Of a stretch of DNA of 64,000 nucleotides, positions 1 to 10,499 are shown piece by piece (position 1 is the stretch's first letter; the number at the start of each line of letters is the position of its first letter). The position numbers and the translations under genes were made by a program. The notes below the pieces were generated by a model. That model was not told where the DNA came from. It ran no database searches and saw only the letters and a list, made by a program, of their open reading frames with translations. Source of the stretch: Cheilinus undulatus (Eukaryota > Chordata > Actinopteri > Labriformes > Labridae); assembly GCF_018320785.1 (NCBI RefSeq), contig NC_054882.1, forward strand, positions 25,300,719 to 25,364,718, written 5' to 3'.

Positions 1-765
1 CACTAAAAGTTCCCATGATCACAGTGGCCTCCATAATTCTCAAATGCATGATTCACACAACCATGACTCTTCCAAGGGCTGGACGCCTGGCAAAACTAAC
101 CAGTCAGTGGAGAAGAATCTTAATAAAAAAGGTGATCAAGAACCTGATGGTCACTCTGACTAAGCTCCAGAGTTACTTTTTGGAGATGGGACCAAGTTCC
201 AGAAGGACAACCATCACAGAAGCCTCTCTTCAGTGCAAAACACATAAAAGCCTGCTTAGAGTTTGCAAAAAAGCCCCTGAAGGACTCCCAGACTGTAAAA
301 AACAAGATTCTCTGGTCTGATTAAACTAAGATTGAGCTGTTTGGCCACAATTCTAAATGTTATATCTGGAGGAGACTTGGCATCACTCATTACCTGCCCA
401 ATACCATCCCAACAGTGAAGCATGATGGTGGTAGCATCATGCTGTGGGGTTGTTTCTTCAGCAGCAGGGTCTAGGAAACTGGTAAGGGTTGAGGGAATGC
501 TGAATGGCGTAAAGAACAGAGATATCCTCAGTGAAACCCTGTTCCGCAGCACTCAGGACTTCAGACTGGGCCAGAGGTTCCCCTTACAATATGCATCTGG
601 GTTTTACGGCAAAGTGGCGGGACAGAAAGCTCTTAAATTCTGTTTTTACTTTGTCACTATGCTGCACTGAGAGTAGATTAATGAGAATAGAAATGTTTCA
701 ACTAAAGCTGCAACAGAACAAAATTTTAAAAAGTAAAGGGGGTCTGAATACTTTCCAAATCCACT
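1..765 (+). mobile_element. Tc1-like transposon remnant, 5' end outside window
   Basis: The plus strand encodes broken pieces of a Tc1-type transposase: an N-terminal helix-turn-helix stretch ([11 protein letters not shown] near 75) followed by the NKILWSDETKIELFGHN block (about 290-350) that carries the first catalytic Asp. Frameshifts and stops separate the pieces, and the QDNDPKHT-type block with the second Asp is missing, so it is dead. The 3' end shows the usual 'ggtctgaatactttcc' terminus near 740-757, followed by a TA. It lies downstream of, or in a 3' intron of, FAM161B. Confidence 0.85.
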
Positions 766-2316
766 ATATATCCATGCAATGCATTTATGAAACAGTCTAT
801 CTGATGAGTCAGGTTATTGGATCTATATAATGATTATAATGATAATATGTATGGGAATGTTGTTTTGAAGTTATTTATCATGACAACTCACAGCATTACT
901 TTGTATAACTACATGAATCAATTATAAGTATTTTGTACTTAAACTAGCATTGCTTAATCCACTAACACTGCTGCTGTTCTTCCCACACTGACTTTGTTTC
1001 ATTCCACAACTGATATCATCGGACCAAACAGATCTACTTACAGCACTGGTTCAGACAGAAGACTTTAAATGCTTGAAACAGATCATTGACTAGCTCTCTG
1101 GTAATCTTATAATATTAGAGTGAGAACATCGATTAGAGAGGAGATAAATGGGATTTCGCTTATCTAAAGTGTATTCTGCCTTTTTAGAAGAATGTAAATT
1201 GCTGCTATGCTTATTTAATTACTGCTCTTCAAAATATTTTTACTCCGTTTTGCCCTCATGTGAAGAAATTTCCAGTAAAAAAATCCATATAAGGGGATTT
1301 TTGGGGGAAATGTGCAATGACTCTCATAAATCAATATGTTCTTGCTTGAGTAAAAAAGCAATAAATTGGCAAACACTGACCGCTTTACACATCATGCATT
1401 AAAGAAATGGAGCTGGAGTTAGAGCAGATAAATTATGAGGTGAAGAAATGTTGAATTACAATGGTAAAGGGAGGGGAGTTTTCTCTCTGTGAAGAAGACC
1501 CACATACATATTTTAAATAGCTTTATATGTCCACAACTGAGAGCACTGATTTACAAGTCCGCTAAAATAACACTATATGACATGGAGAAACTTTACCCAT
1601 AGAATAAATCTTTTTAACTCAACAAATTATGTACAAAGACATTTTATGAAAGACTTTTTGTGCGTGATGGTCTTAAAAAATTCATGATGGAAATTATGAA
1701 GTCTAAGAAAACGTAGTGGTTAAAGTTGTTCTTTGTGGGTTGGTTGTAACACATTTGGTGAGATCACAGCAATACGGCCCTTTTTTAACAAGCTAGGATT
1801 TGGATAATCCACACTGTTAATCATGTGGATTATTGGAGGCTTCAGAGACAGATAGTGGTTTTTCTACCCCTGTTCAAAAAGAGAGTGTATTGACTCGATG
1901 AAGTGGTGGGTGGATGTGTCTCTCAAACCATCCATCAAATAGAGCAGTAATGTAAAATTATAACATGAAGCCATCTGGTGTCTCAAGTCACGGATAGCTT
2001 CTTCTTATATAATTTCTTTAGAGGAACCAGCATTCACAGGCTTTATTCTTCACATTTTTCATGCAAAGTTTTGAAAATAAAATAAAATAATTGTGGATGT
2101 TCTAGGATAAATAAAAATACAGTTTTCAACAATCCTAATACCTCCACAAAAATAGAGAAAAAGTACACCGACTTTGCTCCTAGCATTAGATGCAGCCACA
2201 ATCATACAATACTAAAATCATATATGGAACTTAAACATTACAATAATGCATTCATTTAGATTCTTAAAATGGCCAAACATAAAAAAAAATCTATTAACGG
2301 ATACAAAAAAATGTAC
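766..2316. other. Non-coding stretch, probably FAM161B intron
   Basis: About 1.5 kb of AT-rich sequence with only short shadow frames. I looked on the minus strand for the C-terminal FAM161B coding region and saw none. Those exons are therefore presumably left of the window and this stretch is intronic. Confidence 0.6.
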
Positions 2317-5300
2317 CTGTGAGGTTTCCTGACTCATCCTACTTCGCCTTGCAGGGAGCGCCGACGTCCTCAACTGGAAGGGCTGACATTTTATCTCTGC
2401 TTTGCTCTGTGTCTTTCTCAGTCCTTCTGTCTGCAAGGCTCTGTGCAGTCTGCTGAAATCCGGAACCTGGTGGTTAATTTTTGGTTGGAAGCTTGGCCTC
2501 TCATCCAGGAATCCCAATTTTTGGTTCCTGGTGCGGTCGGCAGTCCGAAGTTTTGGGCTGCCAGACACAGCAGGATTCTCTTGTCGGACTGTTGGTGTGG
2601 TGACTTCTCGGCAAAGCTCCTGGTCTGTAGAGAGTAACAATGTTGCAGCCTGATGCTACAGTCGAAAAAAACAAAAACACTTTTTTCTCTCATTAATCTA
2701 TGCTTAGTACCCCATCATGACAAAGTGAAATCAGAATTTCAGAATATTTTGCAAATTACAAAGAAAAAACCAAAATATCACATTGACATAAGTATTCAGA
2801 CCCTTTACTCAGTACTTCGTTGAAGCACTTTTTGGCAGCGATTACAGCCTTGAGTCTTTTTGAACAATCTTTGCACATCTGGATAGGGGGATTTTCTGCC
2901 ATTTTTCAAGCAAATCCTCATCAATGCTCTCAGGCTAGATGAGGATCTTTGGTGGACAGACATTTTCAGGTCTCTCTAGAGATTTTCAATAGGACTCAAG
3001 TCAGGAATCTGGCTGGGCTGCCACAAGATATTGTAGTTGTCCCTAAGCCAGTCTTGTGTTGTCTTGGCTGTGTGCTTATGGTCGTTTTCAAGGGGAACCT
3101 TCAGCCCAACAGTCTGAGGTCCTGTGGAACAGGTTGTCATTGAGAATATCAGTGTACTTTCTGCCATTCAGCTGTCCCTCAATCCTGACCCATATCCCAG
3201 TCCCTACAGCTGAAAAAAACACCCCCACAGCATGATGCTGCCACCATCATGCTTCACTGTTGGTACGGTATTGCGCAGGTGATGAGCAGTTTCTGGTTTC
3301 CTCTAAACATTACATTTAGAATTAGGGCCAATTATACCAATTACCAATTGGCTTGCCTATGACGCTATCTCTGGGAATGGTTTAGAAATGATCCCCGGTC
3401 CACATGGCTTAGCATTGAGTCCGCCCTTCTGGATCCAATTCCCCTTCATCGTATTCTGTATGTTTCTAAAAAATATGTGTCAGGCAAAGTAAGGGGCAAT
3501 TACCTCCTCCAAAACACACTAAAGGTTTGGAGAATTATTAATAAAATAGGGACTCAGGAGGATTCCCCCTGGTCTGGAAGACCACGCATTTCTCCTATGG
3601 TCTGAGAAGGGTATTCATACGATAGGAGACTTACTGGCTGACGGCACTGTTAAATCTTTTAACCAGCTGATGGAGCAACATGACCTCCCCTCTAAACATT
3701 TTTTTAGGTATTTGCAGATCCGTAGCTTTGTCCTTTCAAATGCGAGGTCACACCCTGGCAGGTTCTCTCGCTCTTCTATTGAAAAGGTCCTGCAGGACTC
3801 TGAACCCCGAAAACTGACTTCCAGGTTTTATAATGCTTTGTCTCCTCCAGCGGAGGGCACTGGTCATCTGAAATTGCTCTGGGAGGCTGACCTAGGGGTA
3901 ACAATTTCTGATGAGGAGTGGGGCGATGTATGGCTGAGCTCGTCTGGCTATCTATCCACCAACAATGTTAAGGAATTTCAATTCAAAATTACCCATAGGC
4001 TCCAGATTACACCAGTGCTATGGAATAAATTTAATCCTACACTTTCCAAATACCGTAATAAATGTAAGATCTCAGAGGGATCATACTACCATTGTATTAT
4101 TGATTGCCCCTTTATTAAAAATTTCTGGAGAAAGGTTTGCAAAGAAATTTCTGACATTTTTGGTAAAGAACTGGATCTTACTCCGCTGTCTTGTATCCTT
4201 GGATTACACCCTGCACTGAATCTTAATTTTTGTATGTTGAGACTGCTAGATGTCCTTTTGTTTGGTGCCAGACGGTGTATCCTACTCCAGTGGATATCTG
4301 ACAAACCTCCTGAGCTCTCACAGTGGTTACAGGGCATAATGGAACTTATCTCCCTGGAAGCAAAGACCTACTGGCTTAAAGACAAACCTCTGTTATTCTA
4401 TAAAACTTGGAACCCTTTTTTGAACTATACTGGAATGGAGAGTGCTCAGAATTAGCAGAAAGGTCTCTATGGACTTACTTGGTCTGACATACCCAGAAGG
4501 AACCTCACTTGAGCTCTGGTATCAACCAAACACCATAATGTAACACCTTACTGCCTGGATATCAGCTTATGTACCCCTTCAACTGTCAATTTGAGTTATT
4601 TTCTTGTTGTTTATTTTGTTTTCTGTCTTTCCTGTGTTGTTTTGTATTCCATAATTTTCTCTTGATATTATTCTTTATTTATTAGTTATTCACTGTGTCG
4701 GAGTCTTTGTTCCCTGTGTTCTTTGTAGAATAAGGTAACTTTATGGTTTTGTACAATATATTTTGTAAAAACCAAAAACGTAATAAATATATCTTTAAAA
4801 AAAGAAAAAAGAATTAGGGCCAAATAGTTCAACCTCTGGAACTTTGTCCCATCTCCACACAGGATTTCTGGAGTCCAGTTGGAGTGACCATCGGGTTCTT
4901 TGTCACCTCTTTTACTAAGATCCTTCTCCACCAACTGCTTCTGCTTAGTTTGGCCAGGCGTCCAGCCCTTGGAAGAGTCATGGTTGTGCTAAACGTCTTC
5001 CATTTGAGAATTATGGAGGCCACTGTGATCATGGGGACCTTCAGTGCAGCAGAAATTTGTGTAGCTTTCCCCAGTTCTGTGCCTTGCAACAGTACTGTCT
5101 CTGCGCTCTGCAGGCAGTTCCTTTTACCTCATGGCTTGGTTTTTGCTCTGACATGCATCGTCAGCTGTGAGTCCTTCTATAGAGAGGGAAGTGCCTTTCC
5201 AAATCATGTCCAATCAATATATTTTTCCACAGGTGGACTCCAGCCATGGTGTAGAAACATCTAAGTAACGATCGAGAGAAATGAGAGGACCCTGAGCTAA

Positions 5301-6651
5301 ATTTCAAGTGTTGTTGCAAAGCGTCTGAATACTTATGTCAAAGTGATACTTCAGGTAGTATTTTTAATAAATTTGGAAACATTTCTAAAATTATTTTTCA
5401 CTTTTTCCTTTAGGGGTAATTAAAGAAAATATGAACTCAAATGATTGTAGCATCAGGATGCGACACAACAAAACTGAAAAAGTGAAGGTGGTCTGAATAC
5501 TCCCTGAATGTGCTATAAAATGATTTCAAATGTTCATTTTCATAACCAAAGCTAGCTGTTCTTATGAAAATAAAAAATCAAAGAAAAATTATTTTCTGTC
5601 TTATCTCACAGGTTCAATTCCTCTGTTAATTTTATTATTAAATATGTAGAATTGAGCTACAAATGTCTGCCCACTAACTACTAACTAATGTCATGGAAAA
5701 CTGTTGTTTGAATAGGCATTATCTAAATGAGATCTAATCATCTTAATGTCCAGCTTTCATTGATAACAAGCCTATACAGATTAGAGCTCTTCTCAGTTGG
5801 CAGATGTTCTGTCTGTAAAGTGGCACATTCAGCAATAACAAACATAAATTCCAATTTTTATACCAAACTTTGGACTAATCAGCATCATTGCTGGCAAAGG
5901 AAACTCACCTTTTAGTTCAGAATCGGACAAGTCTTTAGCTTTGTTTAAACTTTTCCTCTGATCCTGTGATACCTGGTTTAACACTGCTATCAGTTGCTCG
6001 CTTTTCTCTTTTTCCCTCTCTTGGAAACTGAAGGGTTTTTGAATGGAGAGTAAGAAGTCCCTTCTCTGCTCATGGCCCTGCTTCCTCTCCTTCTCTCTCA
6101 GCTCTATCATCTCCTGATAGAGAGGCTGAGTGACATGGATGGGGACTGGGAGAGCACTGAACTTCTTCTGACATTCAGCTGCAGCCTCCCTTTCTTTTCT
6201 TACATGAGTAGGAGTTGGTGTGGCAGTCCGGATGGAAACATTTTGCCAGTTTGTTAAAGTAACAGAGGCTGGAGATGTTGAGTTAGGCTTCTCTGGCCGT
6301 CTTGGATGATGCACAGTCTCTTGATGTTGAGGTGTAGATCTTCTCATGCCACCACGTCTGGAAAACACAAAGACACTTGAGAAATAAAAAGAGTGCGGAA
6401 AAAAGGCTTTAAGCAGTCTTTAAGGAAACATACTTGACATGATGGTCCACTTCATTTTTATCACCAGATTCTCTCCCATCATATGTTGGCAGCAGAGCGT
6501 TCAGATGGATTCTCCTCTCCAGCTCCTCTTTCTGTTTCCTCTCTGTCTCCTGCAGCTGATTCCTCAGGGTTTCTTTCAGGGCCTTCAGCTGCTGTTTGAG
6601 CATCAGCTCTGATTTTAGTCCATCTTCCAGCAAGGTGTCGTGCTTTGACAT
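2317..6651 (-). CDS. FAM161B: FAM161B (protein FAM161 family), partial: C-terminal exons missing
   Basis: Three minus-strand coding exons join in phase: 6651-6434 (acceptor AG at 6659-6658, so the exon itself reaches 6657), 6357-5909 and 2624-2317. They give 325 aa with no stop. The first ATG ([11 protein letters not shown]) is my start choice; an upstream coding exon is possible because the acceptor lies two codons before it. Exon 1 is a Lys/Glu/Leu-rich coiled coil. Exon 2 has the family block [20 protein letters not shown] and then [12 protein letters not shown]. Exon 3 has KLGFLDE and [15 protein letters not shown], which match the human FAM161B middle region. The family (UPF0564) binds microtubules and localises to centrosome and basal body; FAM161A is a retinal ciliopathy gene. 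The human protein is roughly twice this length, and its C-terminal coiled-coil part is not in the window. It is head to head with COQ6. Its intron 2625-5908 carries nested transposons. Confidence 0.9.
3332..4810 (+). mobile_element. 5'-truncated L1-like LINE nested in a Tc1 element
   Basis: The insert has a 13-bp target-site duplication (gaattagggccaa at 3319-3331 and 4811-4823) and ends in an A-rich tail, as expected for target-primed reverse transcription. Removing it restores continuous Tc1 sequence. The longest open frame, 3670-4455 (261 aa), is the C-terminal part of a LINE ORF2. It holds the Cys/His motif [15 protein letters not shown] followed by a Phe-Trp pair, typical of the L1/Tx1-type tail. 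The reverse transcriptase and endonuclease domains are absent, so it cannot act alone. Confidence 0.85.
3670..4455 (+). pseudogene. C-terminal fragment of L1-like LINE ORF2
   Basis: A 261-codon frame in the truncated LINE, opening at an internal Met and ending with a stop at 4453-4455. It contains the post-RT segment: a [19 protein letters not shown] stretch, then the [10 protein letters not shown] zinc-knuckle-like motif at about residue 137-151, then a hydrophobic helix. It has no catalytic domain and is a dead-on-arrival copy, not a host gene. Confidence 0.75.
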
Positions 6652-6657
6652 ATTTCT

Positions 6658-7811
6658 CTGAAAAGAGAAACTGACAAATATGAGAGTAAATTATGATAAA
6701 ATATAAGTTAATAGAATAGTTCATGTGATTTAGCTTTATGTCTATACTTGAATGTCCTCAAAGGGAAATTCCTTTTCTCAGCACCATATCCATCTGACAA
6801 AAAAGTCAAGAAACAGTTTTTTATATGTTAGGTCACCTTTTAAAACAAACATTTAAGGGCATTTAACAAAACCATTTAAATAACCTTGTTTAAATCAATA
6901 TTGTTTAAAAGGTACCACCAAACTGTCGGCAGCTGAATAAAAGCTGTCTCAGTATTATAAATGATTCGGAACTAAGATACCAATAGAACGTATAAGTAGA
7001 GAATAAGGTGTAACTTTTCACACAACATATTTCCTACCAGGGGAGCAGGAAAGCATGTTGGGAAGGTGAGGTACCAAAATTCAGCACCACAATCTCTCTT
7101 GTAATTCAGTACGGTAGGTATCGGATGTGTTGAATCTGGTACCAGATTTCATCTCTCGCCCCAAGTTAAAATATTCAGGGATGTGATAATCCCCAAAATC
7201 CAATCTGCATATAGTGTAAGACAAATATTTAATTTCTGTGTTTTTTACATTACAACAATCCCGTTTTTTTTTTTTTTTTTTACTTAAACTGGCACTTAAA
7301 GGGTTCAATTCCTCAAAATTTACCCCTTTAGAGTCAACTATATCATATTTGATACACGATTTTGTGAGACCTCTATCTAATTAACACCTTTTGTTTACAG
7401 CCTGATTAATGATAAAAATGTCCACAAGTGTATTATCAGTTATAAAAAATGCCTCACATATCAAATTTCATACAAAAAATAAATTATGTGAAATTTTACA
7501 GCAATTTTTCTTTTACTGAATTTTGTTAGAAGGTTTTATAAATATCTCAGTTTCCAAAATGAAAATATTCTGGCTATCATTTTAGGTATCAGGCCTGACA
7601 AGGTTAAGCAATATTTACTACTTCTGATCAGTTCTGGTCTTGATTTAAAAAATGAATGCAAAAAAAGCAGGAAAAAAATCTCCTTGTTTTTTTTACTGCT
7701 ATTTATGCATGGTGCCAATTTTGGGCAACTTACACCCTAAGCGTAACAATTTATTCAAATCTTCAAATTAAAAAACAAACAAACAGATAATTAGGGGTGC
7801 ATAATATCAAA
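6658..7811. other. Probable FAM161B 5' intron, no gene seen
   Basis: AT-rich sequence upstream of the first coding exon of FAM161B. It holds a T-homopolymer run near 7264-7281 and only short chance frames. It is probably intronic, because an acceptor precedes the coding exon and cilia-type promoter sites lie near 9.89 kb. Confidence 0.5.
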
Positions 7812-8994
7812 TAGAGCCCAACCGATATAGTATTTTTGGGGCCGATGCCAATACCGATATTGGGGGCTTAAAAAAAAAGCCGATATCCGATATATTGGCC
7901 GATAACCGATATATTGGCCGATATATGAAATAAGAACATTGATATACACAGGATATATACTGTACATGAACACAAATGTGGACATGTGAATTAACAGTTG
8001 CATTTATCTTTATTTCACAAAGACGCAACTTAGACAACGTTAAAACACTGTATAATAGTCTTATATTGTGGCTGTGGACCATATTAGACAGAAAAATGAT
8101 AGCCTAAATGGAAAGCCATATTTACATCGTTGTGGCAAATATGCACATAGAGTATGTTTACAGTGTGTTTCTTGATAACCCTGAGGAAGATCACAAGCTT
8201 AAATGCGCCTGTTTTATAAAGTTGTTCCCTAAAGATCTACTATTAGTGAAACTTTCTGTCTCCACACTGGTAGAATATGTCACAGGAAAGATAAACGCCG
8301 CATGAATGCTTTTCTGGTTTGTGCTTTTCAAAGTAAAAGCCCGGTTTATCATTTCTATAGAAAAAATCTGTTCACTTGTACAGAGCGCTTTTATTTTGAA
8401 TAGTTCCCGACACACTTCCACTGTACTCTGAATCAAGTCGCTTTTAGGGGTGTTTATTGAGGTAAAACTTATGAAGAAGGACAGGGCTTTGAGAGCAGGG
8501 AGATGCGGCTGACACGCAGAAAACTCACGCCCCGTGTGAAAGCCGCACCCGCAGGAACCAGAGTTGACACGCGCGGCACAGGCAAGCAGCAAAACACGCT
8601 CCTAGTCTGAAACAGCCCACGGCAGCACCCACTGCTCACTGAGAAGAGCAACAACGATACGTGCTTTCACGTCAGAGTCTCCAAAATTCTCCAATAACAC
8701 CAGAAAAAGTTGCTAGATTTGTCGCTAGTCGTTATTTTGAAAAAGAGTCACTAGAGGGGTCTGAAAACTCGTTGGCAACACTGAGTAGGGGAGAGCTGCT
8801 GCTGAACTCACTTGTGTCTGAGAGGGAGGGGCCAGGCACTCGGGCTGAGTTCAGCAGGGACACAGAGACCGACAAAATCCCCGTGCAGCAAAAAAGTTAA
8901 TATATCGGCTACATACTGACCGATGTTGATTAATATTGTGATATGCTATAACTGGCCCAATTAATCGGCCCGCCGATCAATTGGTCAGGCTCTA
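7812..8994. mobile_element. Non-autonomous hAT-like element with 8-bp target duplication
   Basis: The ends are inverted: TAGAGCCCAACCGAT at the left, and at the right ATTGGTCAGGCTCTA, whose complement begins TAGAGCCTGACC. The flanks carry the same octamer, atatcaaa, at 7804-7811 and 8995-9002, the signature of hAT insertion. Sub-terminal regions hold repeated 'ccgatat' motifs. No transposase is encoded. The core at about 8085-8600 is related to a second copy at about 51.2-51.7 kb. Confidence 0.88.
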
Positions 8995-9002
8995 ATATCA
9001 AA

Positions 9003-9860
9003 AATGCCAATATTTACAAAAAAAACTTTGGCCAATACCAATTTGAATACCAATATTTAAATATAATTCAGACATTACATTTTAATCCTTAACAAATTTC
9101 AGTCCTTAAAACACTTTACCGTGTGGGAAATGATGATGAATATAGAAAGTCTTCAGATGATTTGGTTCAGTCTAAAACTTCAATTTTTCCAATACCAGTT
9201 TATTTTTTTGTACAGCCAATATTTACAGCTGTATAGGCAGATTTTTGTAGCCAAAATATTGGCTGTAAATATCAGCAGCAATGTTCATCTCTGCAAATAC
9301 TAATAATGCACTTTTAAAGCAGAAATGTGAAAATATAAGCATCATACTGATAATATTTTGTATCCCTCATAAAAATGCAAAAAAACAAATTTGTTGCCCA
9401 TTATTGCCATATTTAAGGCTGTGATAACCCCTTTAAAGTAAATCCAATTAGCATTTTGTACAAGAAATGTATTTCATTTTTCCGTGTTTTTTCCATTACA
9501 GACATCAGGGTTTAGCGCTTAAACTGGAATTTAAATGATTAAATTTTCAAGAAAAGTAAAATTTAATGTTTATCATCAGGTCTGAACTTGATTTTTTTAA
9601 ATAATGCAAAAGAAGTTGGGAAAAATAGTAATGTATATTATTTTTATTGTTATGTACTTATGCTGCAATTTTTGGCCATAACAGCCTGAGTGCTGTTACA
9701 ATTTCTTTTACACCATCTGATGGTTCAAAAAATAATTAAAATTTAAACAATATAATAATGAAATGGATAATCAAAATGGAAACAGAAATATGGAATACTT
9801 TGTAGCCATATTTGTAATCGTACTAAGGCAAAAAAAGGTAACGCACATACAACTTCACAA
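9003..9860. other. AT-rich non-coding stretch, probable FAM161B 5' intron
   Basis: No gene is visible. 'ccaatacc/ccaatattt' motifs at 9003-9060 resemble the sub-terminal repeats of the neighbouring hAT element and may be a decayed second copy. Confidence 0.45.
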
Positions 9861-9885
9861 CGCCTTGCTCAGTTTGTGAGAAAAC

Positions 9886-9899
9886 GTTCCCATAGCAAC
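9886..9899. promoter_or_regulatory. RFX X-box-like site, candidate FAM161B ciliary promoter
   Basis: GTTCCCATAGCAAC is close to the two-half-site X-box bound by RFX factors in vertebrate ciliary genes (GTTNCCATGGNAAC type). It lies in the divergent interval upstream of FAM161B, whose family is ciliary. The right half, CCATAGCAAC, recurs exactly upstream of BBOF1. Function is inferred from sequence and context only. Confidence 0.5.
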
Positions 9900-10304
9900 C
9901 AGACCTCGGGCGCTTTGATCATGTATTACCTTACGCGTTAAATAACGGTTGAAATGCGTTTCGACGTTTACTTACTTTTGGAATAAAATTAAACTTCTTT
10001 TTTTGATTCTGCGACTTAAAACTAAACTAGAAAAACCAAAGGACTGACTTTTAAAGTGAAAGAAGTGATGAACACCAACCAACCTGGTGAAAAGACGAGT
10101 TTTTCAAGTGTCTTCTAACTTCGTACAATCCTCCAAACTTTCGTCCCTGCAGACAGCATACTATAACTCATTCGGTGAGAAAAAAAAAAGGGGGTCAGAA
10201 ACGCTTTAAAGAGGGAGCTTGAACTCGGCTCTCCCTGTTCTGGTCACATTAGCAACGTTCGTGGACATTAGCGGAAACGTCAGCCGTGAAAAGCGTCTTC
10301 TCGG

Positions 10305-10333
10305 ATTGGTCGAGAAACCGGAAGTACTTCCTG
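10305..10333. promoter_or_regulatory. CCAAT box and palindromic ETS site, COQ6 promoter
   Basis: An inverted CCAAT box (ATTGG, 10305-10309) is followed 8 bp later by CCGGAAGTACTTCCTG (10318-10333), two convergent ETS cores forming the palindrome GGAAGTACTTCC. ETS/GABP plus NF-Y sites are common in TATA-less promoters of mitochondrial genes. The pair lies 167-195 bp before the COQ6 start codon, in locally GC-richer DNA, with no TATA box nearby. Confidence 0.5.
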
Positions 10334-10357
10334 CGGAGCGCTGACTGTCAACACAAC

Positions 10358-10396
10358 ATGGCAGGATTAGAGAAGAGACGCCGCTGCTCTTTTTAG
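10358..10396 (+). other. Upstream ORF in probable COQ6 leader
   Basis: A 12-codon frame, MAGLEKRRRCSF, starts at an ATG in good context (aacATGG) and stops before the main start. Two shorter ATG-stop frames follow (10433-10447 and 10482-10496). Whether they are translated depends on the transcription start, which cannot be fixed from sequence. Confidence 0.35.
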
Positions 10397-10499
10397 GACA
10401 CATTCAAGGAGAAACGTCTTTTCGACTCTGGCATGAACGTATATTGACTATTTAGTTAGATTTAGTTCGGGCTTGTTCTAAATGAAGAGAGATTGAATA

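Larger units (their letters stand above)
2641..5520 (-). mobile_element. Tc1-like transposon in FAM161B intron, interrupted by a LINE
   Basis: Minus-strand transposase remnants run from the N-terminal HTH region (about 5089-4829, [17 protein letters not shown]) to the C-terminal region (about 3167-2976, [31 protein letters not shown]). Frameshifts are present. The right end still has a terminal 'ggtctgaatactccctgaat' block near 5490-5510. On the left, recognisable Tc1 sequence stops at about 2641 and the outer 30-40 bp of the terminal repeat appear lost. A LINE splits the element at 3332-4810. Confidence 0.85.

Noticed and set aside
5727-6257. Plus-strand frames over the FAM161B exon
   Set aside because: They are shadows of the minus-strand coding exon 6357-5909, which matches the protein family and has correct splice sites.
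8191-8592. 133-codon minus-strand frame
   Set aside because: It sits inside the hAT-like element, has no transposase or host motif, and its relative at 51.1-51.4 kb has a different reading and length.
10206-10403. Possible N-terminal FAM161B exon on the minus strand
   Set aside because: The 65-codon frame shows no similarity to the FAM161B N-terminus and overlaps the COQ6 promoter and leader.
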